Positions 23,550-34,215 of a stretch of 64,000 nt of DNA are shown here, in pieces (position 1 is the first letter of the stretch; every line of letters starts with the position of its first letter). Under the pieces are notes generated by a model. It was not told where the DNA came from. It saw nothing but the letters and a program-made list of their open reading frames with translations, and made no database searches. This DNA is from Terebella lapidaria (taxonomy: Eukaryota > Annelida > Polychaeta > Terebellida > Terebellidae): positions 11,342,664 through 11,406,663 of the forward strand of contig OX424556.1 in NCBI GenBank assembly GCA_949152475.1, read 5' to 3'. The position numbers and the translations under genes are program-made.

Positions 23550-26500
23550 CTAATATATTAATGTTAGACCTACAAGTGTTGCAAAAAACTTCCTATATAC
23601 TCCCATTTTTCTCGCATTTTTTTTACATTTCAACGGGTTGCTACTAGTATTTATTATGGTTTGTTCTAAGGTGTAACATTTTTTAACTGTTTTCATCAAT
23701 GCAGTAATTGATAAAATGTTTTCCGTACATTTTGTGACAAAGATGTATCGCTTCGCTATGAGAAAGAGGTGGTTTACGAGTACCAAATTTGTATTATAGT
23801 TTCCTAGCAACACATTCCGTGACGTCAAAAGGGGAAATATATTAATCATTGGATATAATCTTTCAGCAAATTCTAGCCAGAGGGCGTGTACTATTTCGCA
23901 TTCGAAGAAAAGATGAGGGATACTTTCTACAGATGATTTACAAAAGTGACATTGACCTGAAGTGGACAATCGACATAAAAACGAAAACTTATTTGTGGGA
24001 ATTATTCTATGGAGAATTTTGAATTGAAATTCCAAAAGTTTAGTGTCTATTGTACAGCTACGGGGTACCGTGTATACTATTTCCCATTTTATTGTTTGAG
24101 CTAACTGTATTTCCCACTTTTCTTCAGATGATACTTTAACTTGTAATTTGCTCAGTAATTTGTTATATACGGTATTTACCGGACGGCTTATATTCGTGAA
24201 TTCTTCCATCAAATTGGCTGGTGTATTTGAGGTTTCCGTTGTTAACTGTCGTTGGTTAATTTTCGACTTCCACCTGTACGGGATGGAGTTAATCAAACTT
24301 TGGAAATCTAAAAAGTTTATATTAACGTGTGTTAGTTTTACAAAAGTTAGGTGCGAATGAAACTGACCATTTTCGTTAAGTATATTTTCAATATAAATGA
24401 TGTTCCGAGAAATCAATTTAGATTTGAGTGGTAGGATATTTTTGCTTGTGTTCCAGTAACTATGCCAAACTGGGAAATGTACTATTTCTGAAGCTGTATA
24501 TTCCGGGTTTGTGTTTACATCACATGTAAATTTGTATTCGATCCATGCGCCTATAACATCTTTCCAAAACATATTTTGTATTTTGGCCATGATGCATTCT
24601 AATGATTCCTTATCTAACTCCCAAATAATGTACTTATCTGGACGAATGGTTTCTTTAAATAAACTTTGCCAGGAACCCTCTGCTGTCAAACGTTTTATCC
24701 AGACTATTTTTAATGATTTAAAAAGAGTTTCAAGGTGTGTTAGCTTCAATCCACCGAATTTATAATCCAGTGCTAGTTTTTCCCACGTTAATCTGGGTTT
24801 TTTGTTATCCCATAAAAAGGATTTATGTGTATTATACAAATCTTTGGTTATAGTTTTTGAGGGTATTGGTAGTGTGGAAGCTACATGAATGATTAAGGGA
24901 AGAACGAATGTTTTGATGACCGTTACTTTTCCCATCAGGGTTAAATTGCGTCTGCCATACGACTTCAACACCCTCTGAATTTTACCTATACATTTTTGAT
25001 AATTCGCATATATATTTCAAGTCACTTCCCAAATGTTATCCCCAATAAATTAAATTCCACCAACCATTGTAATGACAGATCGTCGCATATATTTTCTGGT
25101 GTTCCATTATATTTCCCCAACCACGCTGCCTGAGTTTTTCAATATTTACTTTCAGTCCCGATATTTCTCCGAATTGTTCAAGTAAAGCAAAGGTACTACG
25201 AATACTTCTTTCTGTTCCGTCCAGCAGAATGAATGTGTCATCCGCGTATAACCCAATTTTATATTCAACGCGTTTGAACCTTATGCCCTTTATTAATTGA
25301 TTGGTCTTTATAGCGTGTACAAATGGGTCTACTGCCAGAATGAAGAGATATGGAGACAGTGGATCACCCTGTCTGCAACCCCGTCCTAGACTAAAAAACT
25401 CGGAAAAGTAACCGTTATTTATGACGCAACTATTTGACCCAGAGTATAAAGTCGCAAACCACTTTATGAATGAGTCCCCAAAGTTATAAGCTTTCAGAAC
25501 ACGACTGATATAATTCCACTCAATTGTATCGAAGGCTTTCTCGAAGTCTATTAGGAGTATCATACCCGCCCGATGTAAATCATTTAAATATGCTATTAAG
25601 TCGTAGACCAGACGTGTATTCTCCCCGATGTATCTTTTCTTCAAGAAGCCTTTTTGTTCAGGACTGATAATCGAGGGTAAAACTTTCTTCATACGAGAAG
25701 CTAGCACACCTGATATAATCTTATAATCCGTATTCAAAAGCGAAATAGGTCTCCAGTTTTTTAATAATGTTCTCTGTTTGTCACCTTTCGGTAAACACGT
25801 TATGACACCTTGTTTCTGTGTAAAAGATAATTCACCATTTGCAAAAGACTCATTTATACTTGCGATCAAAATATTTTTCAAATCTTTCCAGAAAAACTGG
25901 AAAATTCAGCAGGTAAGCCGTCGTTTCCAGGCGTTTTATCGTTTTCCATGTTTTTAAGGACTGCTAGTGCTTCCGCTTCAGTTATCGGGCCTTCGCACTC
26001 GATTTTGCCTTGTTCATCTAGACTGTTTATATTCTCGAATGTTAAAAAATGGGCGAAAAGCTGTTCATTAACTACTTTATTCTCTGTTCTGTACAAATTT
26101 TCGTAAATTTTTTTTGCATTTCTAGAATAGTTTCAGGGTTTGTGATATCGACATTATTAACTTCAAGTTTTTAAATTAATTTAGATAAATAGTTCCTTTT
26201 TTCGAGACTCAGAAAATACTTAGTTGGTCTCTCTCCATATTCATAATATTTTGCTTGTGTGCGAATCATAATCCCTCTTATTTTTTCTTCCCTAATGGAT
26301 TGAAGTTCTGTTTTATAGTCTTGCAAGGTTTCCAAATTATCTTCCCCGTTCACGTATCCACGTTCAATATTACTTTCTAATTCTTCAAGGTGTTTACTTA
26401 AAGGGTATATATCACGAAAATATGATATCATTTTATTTGAAGCCACTCATTGAGCTGAATAGAACAGTCTTTACAGAATGTTTATACCTCGATTTGTTAA

Positions 26501-28446
26501 AAAGTTATAGCTATTTTAATATTGAAAATCTGGCAAATTTCTCCCAATAGTCTTGAAAAATCTGTCAGCTAATTAGTATTCAAATAATATGCGTGACATC
26601 ATTGACAGATTGTTTCTTAATGAGGTGTTAAATAAGTCACAATTAGGCATTTAAGCTTATGTTAGGTCACTAAAACTTATCAGGTATATTGTACAGTAGG
26701 AATAGTCAGTGCATGCATATCAATTTTAGTTGCCATGGCAACCAATGGGCTGATTTGGCCCTTAGCAACCAGGTTGCTATGGCTAGCTGGTATTCAATTT
26801 AAAACAAGACATATAAGTATCAAACCAATTTAGATTACCGGGTAGTGACAATATTTTATGTAATTGATCAACAAAATGTACAAAAACACTCCTTAGCAAC
26901 CGATACAGGCCTGAGAAATCACTGAGGTTTAGAGCCATGTTAAGTTAATGTGTCCTATTATCGCTGGTTTCCAATGCCTGTACTGGTTGCTAAGGGTTGT
27001 GTTCAGACATTTTGCTGATATTTTCCTCAATATATTGCTATTACTCTATTGTCTGAAATGGTTTCATTCATGTATATCTCGTTTTTAATTAGATATTGGC
27101 CCTAGCAACCATGGTTGCTAAGGGCCCAGCCAGGCCATTAGTTGCCATAACAACCACAAATTTCATGTGAACACTGAATATTCCAACTAAAAACCATAAA
27201 AAATGGATTTTGGTGAAAAAAATATGGATACAAACGATATCAATATTCCATTTTAAAATGCCTAATTAAAAAGCAGTCTGTCAATGACGTCACACATCTC
27301 ATTTGCCTATTAATTAGCTGTCAGATTCTGTTGCCAAATTCTGTAAATATATATTTAAAAGTGCCATAACTTTGCAATGAATCATGCTATCAATATGCTG
27401 TGAAGACCATTTTGTTCAGTTCAAATAGTGCTTTCACATACATAACAAAAACCAATATCCAATTTTCGTGATATATACCCTTTAAGGATAATTCGCGGTT
27501 TTTTGTTTCTTTCAATTTTACTGACAAGAACGCAATTGTTCTACCCCTTATCAATAATTTCAACACATCAAAAAAAATTCTATAGGAGATGCGATTGTTT
27601 TCGTCTGCCATTTGATATTTATCAAATTCTTCTTTGATCAAGTTTCGGATTATAAATTTATATTCATCATCATATAGTAAGGATGTGTTCAGTTTCCAGA
27701 AACCTTTTCCGCGATTTTGTTCGTAGAACGTTAGGGTCAAACATACCATTGAGTGGTCAGTTCTGTATGCCGACATAATTTTTGAGCTCCCCATATTTTG
27801 AATATCATCAGTGACTGAATAAAAATCCAATCTTGCCATTTTCAACGGTTTATATGAGCTTTTCCAAGTATATTGCGATTTACTTTGATTGCTAACTCTC
27901 CATATATCGGATAAATTGAATTGTTCTATCACACTCAGTACTTTCATTCTCGCCTGTGGGTTATTGTTCCGCACGTACGCGTATGTGTCTCTCTCGTAAT
28001 CTAGTACAAGATTCCAGTCCCCGCGACGCATTGTCGTAGATATTGACCAGACTTGTAACTTCCTCAAAGAAGGAAGCGTCATCGTTGTTTGGGCCATACA
28101 GATTGACTAGTGTTAATCTGTGTGATTCGATTGTAATATCAACCACGAGTAAATTACCTTTGGCATTCATTGTATAATCGTGGATAGTGTACTCGAAATT
28201 GTTGTTAAAGAGTATAGCTACGCCTCGACTATCTGACGTGTGAAAGTTGAAAATACCCTTGTATCCCCATTCTAATATGTAATCATTTTCGGCCCTTTGA
28301 CGACCATGGAATTCTTGAAGGCAGTATATAGAATTTTTTTTATCTTTTAACCACTCGAAAACATCCGCACGTTTCTTGTTGTTTGTTAGACCCCTGACGT
28401 TTATAGAACATAAAGTAATCTCTGTCATCAAGTTTGTGGTAATCAC
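23550..28446 (-). pseudogene. LINE ORF2: endonuclease and reverse transcriptase, broken
   Basis: The N-terminal AP-type endonuclease starts near 28,446: LCSINVRGLTNNKKR, YCLQEFHG, VNLYGPNND, then in another frame GDWNLVLDYERD, LDFYSVTDD and YRTDHSMV. After the nested element come the pre-RT region (GERPTKYFLSLEKRNY) and the RT: NWRPISLLNTDYKI, SPEQKGFL, ILLIDFEKAFDTIEWNYI, GRGCRQGDPLSPYLF and YADDTFILLDG. A C-terminal region (24,971-23,550) carries LPLIIHVASTLPIP and a Cys-His-like motif around CHFCKSSVESIPHLFFEC. The RT blocks fit the L1/Tx1 clade. A frame change near 28,050 and at least two more between 26,170 and 24,970 split it. The nested element separates KNRELSL from SKHLEELESN. Confidence 0.88.
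26402..27481. mobile_element. TTAA-flanked fold-back DNA transposon nested in the LINE
   Basis: The ends are AGGGTATATATCACGAAAA and its exact reverse complement, each flanked by TTAA (26,398-26,401 and 27,482-27,485). The TTAA duplication points to a piggyBac-type (or other TTAA-targeting) transposase. Inner sequences also pair imperfectly: TCATTGACAGATTG near 26,600 against CAGTCTGTCAATGA near 27,275, and GTTGCTAAGGGC-type words on both sides of the middle. It is a long fold-back of 1,080 bp with no transposase ORF. Removing it rejoins the LINE ORF2 coil region. Confidence 0.85.
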
Positions 28447-30150
28447 CCTTTAGGCTATGATTTTTTTTTTAACGTGGTTTTCAAATATGTCGGTCGTAGG
28501 GATCAATACCGTATGTTAACATTATCTTCTTCTTTTTTTCCCGGCCGGTAACGAAAACCTTGCGCGAAAGAGTGCAGTGTGATTATAAAAATTTCGCTCC
28601 TCATTTGAATTATAGCAAAGTTGGAGCTATATGTTCAAAGCTTTGTGAACACACAATACAAAGCAAGTATGTTAGACACACACATTTAGTTCAGGCTTTG
28701 TGAATACACAAAACAAGGCATGTATGTTAGAGACACACATTTAATTAAAGCTTGTGAACACGCAAAACGAAGCAAATATGTTAGACACACACATTTGGTT
28801 TATTTAGTATATTTTTTTGCACGCACAAAACCAGACACCTTTTATCTGTGTCACCTTTGCATTGGAACAGACTCAAAACACCACTCACATGTGCAGAAAC
28901 AAACAAACACCACAAGAAACATGCTGGCACCTTGTTTTGCTAATGTTCGTTTGTCTAAATTATTATTATTATTATATACATGTGCTTACTCAGACTCCGT
29001 CAACATTCCTAAGAACTAATACCACAAGTGTTTCACCCCGTTGACGCCAAAAACATATATTTAGGGTTACTGAGGGGAATGAGAAGCATCAAATACATAC
29101 CAGTGATGTTGACGAAAAATTTAACAAATACATTCGCCAATAGAGATCAGCGCTCATTACCGATGGTGAGATTTGTCAGCTTGGTTCTGATATCTGCTAT
29201 ATGTGAATACATGTAGCATAGAAGACACCTTCTCCCACTGTGTCGTCATGTAGATGTGAAAAAGAAAATTAAAAATATAATTGAACTGCTTTGTACAATG
29301 TAACTGGTATCCATATCTCAGCTGCTGCCTATTTTGACTCTAACCTACAGCGAGCTTGTCCATAAAACAGCGATGGCGTACCTGTATACCTGAGCTTTTA
29401 CTCGTACCATATGCAAACACGCTTCCCATGTATACCCCTAATACACCAATATTAACATACATGAGCATATTTGAGTTTTCATTATATATCCACTATAATA
29501 CCAAGGAACAGTATTGACTAGGTGGGAAGACAGAAACTAACGTAGGCTCTACACATATCATGATACTACCTTAATTATAACCATCTACCTAGCAGAACAA
29601 CACATGACACCCTCTATATTCTATACAGATTGTAATACATTTGAATAAATGTTACATTGTCATCTAGTTCTTTCCTTCACCTATTCATATTTGCTACCAT
29701 GACGATATAGCGATGATGACACGCGTACAAGGCAATAATTTCAGTTGGTTCTTTATATAGCTCGCTGATAGACTTACTCGTTTCATCATTTTATCTTTCA
29801 AATACCTATGAACGTTCACATGTCAAGTCATTTCATACATAAATAGTATATTATAATATGGATAACACAACAATGTTTTAAGTAATAGAACAATACTGAG
29901 TGATTGTCTCATTATCTCTTAAAGAATATGAAAATAAAAAAGTTGAAAACTGTCTCCCGTATTATAGGTAGGTAACAGGTAGGTATAGGTAACAATATAG
30001 TCTGCATATTAAATGATATGATGGAATGTTTTGTTCCACCTCTGATATCTATGATTTGTGGCTAAAGAACAAAAAACAAACATATTATATTACCATTCTA
30101 TTCAATAGTATTTTTCTGTTTATAAAGGTTTCATTCGGCGGTGTACAGTA
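28447..30150 (-). other. LINE inter-ORF spacer, unusually long
   Basis: 1.7 kb between the ORF2 start and the ORF1 stop of the same LINE copy. No open frame above 60 residues lies on the LINE strand and no inserted element with flanking duplication is visible. It contains a short tandem repeat (28,636-28,800). Confidence 0.5.
28636..28800. repeat. Three-copy 55 bp tandem repeat
   Basis: Three diverged units each contain CTTTGTGAAC- or CTTGTGAAC-type, ACAAAGCA-type and ATGTTAGACACACACATTT-type words; the GTTAG word starts at 28,671, 28,726 and 28,780 (period 54-55 bp). It lies in the LINE inter-ORF spacer. Confidence 0.7.
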
Positions 30151-31172
30151 TCAATAATCAGATTGTTGTATGGTGACCGAGGTACTCCTGGATTCAGTCG
30201 GCGAGGGATAGGCACTTTGTTGTGACGGAGGCGTACTACGGAAGTTTCCCTTCTCGTGAATGTGGTGGTCGGACCCAGCGAGGTTGCGTGATCCCGCGGT
30301 GGACGGCGATGTGAAGTTCATGGACGTCCCTTGACCAGGGGTTACCGGAGGGATATATCTTCCGATACGCAGGGCTGACGTTGTGCAGTGGCCGATAATT
30401 GTGAAGCGGCGTTTGCCGAGTTGTACTTCACTCGCCCATCTTGTTACCATCACGATGATGTTCATCAGGTTGTATTTTCTGAGTTCGTTCATTATATGTC
30501 TCGCGCCTGTATATTCTCCGTCGTCGTCTGAAAATTCTTGTACACCGTTTGCCATTGTGATCCTGGCCGCGAACATGTTGTTGGTGGCGCAGGACAGTCG
30601 GTGGTGAGTGTGCTTCATAATCGACAGCATCGAGACAATATCCTCGGGTGATGTCACTTGGGCTACATGTGCTACGAATCTGTTTCCGGACTCCATTATG
30701 ACTTCACTGCCACAGATATTACTTTGATCTCTTCGTTTGAGTAGTTCTTCCGTGGGGACGCGGCAGGGTGGTTGTGCTGGGACACGGTGTGTTGTTCCAT
30801 TGACATGAACAGCGTCGCCTTTGCCGATGTATCGGGGCTTTTGTCCACAATCCTTGGCTTGCCGATACACCCCCGAGATCTTGTACTTATCTTCATTCAT
30901 CTTTGGTGGCAGCTGTTGCGATACGAAATAGTCCGTACCTTTCAGGTTCTTGGCATGACGCATAATGAGGTCACGTCCAAAAGTGCATACTGCCACAATG
31001 GCTCTGGGTTTCTTCGAGGCCGTGGGTTGACCAAAGCAGTGACATCTCTCTATCCGGCTCCAAAGTCGTGTCGATATTGTTGACTGTGAACAGCGTCGAA
31101 TCCATTTTCATTATACGCTTCAAGAAGTCCATCAGAATTAACCTCGTGTTTTCATCTGTAGCTTCGCTGTAG
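30151..31172 (-). pseudogene. LINE ORF1: RNA-binding region plus UPF0029/IMPACT-like domain
   Basis: ORF1-like protein of the LINE. The first part (about 31,050-30,900) reads RAIVAVCTFGRDLIMR and AKNLKGTDYFVSQQLPP, matching the RRM end of L1-type ORF1 proteins. A segment GKGDAVHVNGTTHRV follows, then a domain at about residues 97-210 of the 281-residue frame (30,367-30,708). Its motifs SGNRFVAHVAQV, RLSCATNNMFAARI, SDDDGEYTGARHI and IIVMVTRWASEVQLGKRRFT track the UPF0029/IMPACT (YigZ) fold. The family's usual H in ATH/ATN and the G-G of RWYGG differ here. The C-terminus is Ser/Thr/Pro-rich. Upstream of about 31,050 the frame changes once, and the 5' end is cut at 31,172. The domain call rests on motif recognition, not a search. 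Confidence 0.65.
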
Positions 31173-31187
31173 CTGCACAACATTTCT

Positions 31188-31314
31188 GACCAGTGGTGAA
31201 AATTTGGCAAAGATACATCGAAGCAAACTGAAGTTATCGTGCGCAAACCAAAAAGTGAAAAAAAAATTTTTTTTTTGACAAAATCATAAAGGCATTTCTG
31301 CTGAAATGCCTTAA
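31188..31314. mobile_element. Palindromic Helitron-like element, right end (split by LINE)
   Basis: Resumes after the LINE at GACCAGTGGTGAAAATTTGG, matching in complement the left arm near 21,955-21,985. It runs through an A/T run to the terminal hairpin and ends ...GAAATGCCTTAA at 31,314. The 15 bp CTGCACAACATTTCT occurs on both sides of the LINE, confirming continuity with 21,882-23,334. Confidence 0.8.
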
Positions 31315-32289
31315 TGATTCCAATTCACTGGGCATATTATATGGACATGATACTGACAGCCTTTAGTTCTGATTGGATGTTGAGTGGAACCAAGCTATAC
31401 ATCTATGACCAGGATCACGTTCTCCAGAATATTGGAATTTGCTTTCTCACTCCACTGCCCACCGTTTCCGAGTCCTCTTGAACATTTGAAACACTGGAGA
31501 CCCGGGTCAAGGGTCATTCAGTTCATTAATTGACTTTTTTTGGTGCAATGAAAATGTCTATGAACCTGATTTCTTCCTCACGGACTAACTGGATCCCTGA
31601 GCGAATTTGGAGAAGCAAGGCTCTTCCACATACTACGAGTAGTTCCACATACACATTGATGAATCAGGCCATCTTGGACTGGTATTTTTCCGGCTTTGAA
31701 TCAGATCTGTGTTGGCTCCATAATGGGTTCATAATGTTTCATGAGGACCCGCGATTGTCTATCAATGTCCTGATCCCCAACCAAGTCATGTACATCAGAT
31801 TCACCACCATCATCCGAGACTATCCAGGCCTATTTTCAATCCTGGGTGGAAAGGTCCATGTATTGTTCATGGCGGTCCGAAACAGTCCTGAACTCATCGA
31901 GGAGTATCCTCAGTGGCCGGGGTCATGTGTTGGCAACGTGTAGGGTGGAATATCGGTCTCTGGTTTTGATATGCTGGTTCGGGGTCCTCGGAGGTTATGA
32001 CATGTTGGCCAGCATGGTATAGGCCGGGTGATCCATTGTTAGTCTGTGGCCCTGCTGATCTGGGTTTATCCTCGCTGGCACCTTGTTCAGCTGTAGTGCT
32101 ACTGTATTAGGTCCGAAGTTGATCCTTGGTGACTATGTTTCGGTCTGGATGAAGAGCGATTGTTGATTCACATGGATAACGACATCTCTTGGTGTTGGGT
32201 GTTCCTGGATAGTCCTATCTGGATAATCCTTTCTAGTTTTTAATCTGCACCTGACGAATAATGACTGGCCCCTTATATGTTTGTATAAC
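31315..32289. other. Unassigned intergenic stretch
   Basis: Contains a 137-codon open frame (31,530-31,943, +) with no family I recognise and no splice or promoter context. Possibly an old element remnant. Nothing else visible. Confidence 0.4.
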
Positions 32290-32793
32290 GAACATATAGA
32301 AATTCATAAAGATGACCTTGATTGGTAAATCTCAAGGTCATATATGTCACCTGCAATGCTCAAAACCAAACTTGTCTGGTAATCTAATTTCTAATTCCTC
32401 AAAATCTATCTGATCAGTTTTGAGATTTTTGTTTCAAATCTTGCTAATGAGGGTCCTTGGTATTGTGTATAAAGATGGAGTGCATTGAGTTGCTGAAAAT
32501 GCCCGACATGTTGGGTCGAAAGGCCCAAAAATACTGACATGCAAAAAATTGCCATATGAGGCTAATACACTTGTACACAGGGCTCAGCTTTGTATTATAA
32601 GGATATAGGAAATCATATATTGTGCATCTTTGGATGATCTTGAGGTTGACTTCAGATGACCTTGAATGCTAAATCTAAAGGTCACAGGGACCTGAACTGT
32701 GTCAGCCGACCTCTACAGACAAAATGCTTGCAGATAGAGCTCACTAGCAGTATGTTGATATTATCATAGGCCTACATCGCTGTAGGTCTATGG

Positions 32794-33080
32794 TTTTGCG
32801 TGCAGGAAAAGGCGGAAGAATTTAAAGCCCTCAGTCGGCGGTTCAAAGAACACTTTAACGTCTCTAAACCTACGGGCGTCGGAGAGCACTATAGCTGCCT
32901 CAACAGTGGCCAGTCCATGTCACTTAAAAACACCAAATACTCGCCCGAGAACCGGACTGGCTCCGCCGTAAGGTAAAAAAGCCCCCTACATCAGGCAAAA
33001 GTGACCATCAATGAACCGGGAATAGGGCCATTAGCTGCCAATCATCCACACCCAGATTCCGCCATTTCCTGCACGCAAAA
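32794..33080. mobile_element. Short element with 24 bp terminal inverted repeats
   Basis: TTTTGCGTGCAGGAAAAGGC at the left pairs with GCCATTTCCTGCACGCAAAA at the right over 24 bp with one mismatch. The 287 bp interior is GC-richer than its surroundings and non-coding. I see no convincing target-site duplication, so the family is open. It sits inside the tandem-repeat cluster. Confidence 0.65.
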
Positions 33081-33539
33081 CAACAATAAACAACACCTCA
33101 ATGTGTGACCAAGGTCTGTAGCAGACGGCGTCACCAAGTTTCAACACAATGTTCCAAAGTAAGTCAAATATCTTGCACATACAGCTTAGGATTGCATTAT
33201 AAAAATATAGGAATAGAAGTCATATATGGTATATATGTTGGTGACCTTGAGCTGATGTCCTCAAATGACATTGAAGTTTAAATCTCAAGGTCACGCCTGA
33301 CCTGAAATGTGTAAATTGGCTATATGTTCACAATTGATTCTCAAGTTGTGTAGTCGATAATAAGCCAGATAATAGCCGTTTTGTGCTCTGACCTTGTCAA
33401 AAGCCAAGTTCAAGAAAATATTCAGTATATATCATTTCCTATATCCACAATTGATTCCCAAGCTGTAAAGTCGATAACAATCAAGATATTAGCCTTTCTG
33501 TGCTCTGACCTTCAAAATGAGGGTCAAAGGCCAATTTCA

Positions 33540-34215
33540 AGGTCATGACCCAGTTAACAGTTTAGCCTCACATTTACCTCACAGTAACCTCAAATTCAGA
33601 GAACAGCAAGGTCACAGTGTGACATCGTGGTGACCTCAAACTGTCACCCCTTATCAAACTCACACTGACCTCCCAGGTGTGACGTCTCGAGCGGCGCAAA
33701 ATAGAGAAACTTCATTTCATGTGATATGGATGCAGAATCGGAAGTAATATTAACAAATAATAATATTTGCCATACATTACGCATATATCGTCACAAAGTC
33801 TGCGCAAATGGTGTTTCATGGCTGATTCTATGTGAAATTCATCCATAACTCACATCCACCTCAAATTCCGACTTTTCCAATTAATTATTATATTAATTAT
33901 ATATCGGCCATTTTTATTATATCACAGTGACATCACGGCAATATCACATTTGTGATGTCATATCTGAGATGTCATCGTGTTATCACATCGACCTCACGCC
34001 TTTGAGGTCACAGTTGTGAGGCCCCTGTGACATCACAATAATATCACGTTTTTGATGCCATTATGTCTGAGGTCATAATGACATCACATCGACCTCACAC
34101 GATAGAGGTCACTGTTGTGAGGTCACAGTGATATCCCTGTGGCATCACGAATATGACATCAAAGATGTGAGGCATGTGTGATATCACTGTGAGGTTGTGT
34201 GATGTCACGTGTTGA
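33540..34215. repeat. Dense cluster of TGACATCA/TGAGGTCA-type short palindromic words
   Basis: Within about 680 bp the words GTGACATCAC, TGACCTCA, TGAGGTCA, TGATGTCA and TGTGATAT recur on both strands at irregular 10-30 bp spacing. It differs from the 134 bp arrays on either side and has no fixed period. Origin unknown; it may be an expanded piece of the neighbouring array. Confidence 0.5.

Larger units (their letters stand above)
23335..31172 (-). mobile_element. Tx1/L1-like LINE, 5'-truncated, with exact boundaries
   Basis: A non-LTR retrotransposon on the minus strand. Its 3' end is the T-run at 23,335-23,361 (a poly(A) tail on its own strand). Both flanks carry the 15 bp CTGCACAACATTTCT (23,320-23,334 and 31,173-31,187), a target-site duplication in the L1 size range. 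ORF2 (23,550-28,446) has endonuclease and RT; ORF1-like sequence lies at 30,151-31,172. It is 7,838 bp including a 1,080 bp nested insertion. The 5' end falls inside ORF1, so it is probably 5'-truncated. ORF2 has several frame breaks, so this copy is dead. Confidence 0.9.

Noticed and set aside
31530-31943. 137-codon plus-strand frame
   Set aside because: No recognised domain, no gene context, between two transposon blocks. Left as unassigned rather than called a gene.
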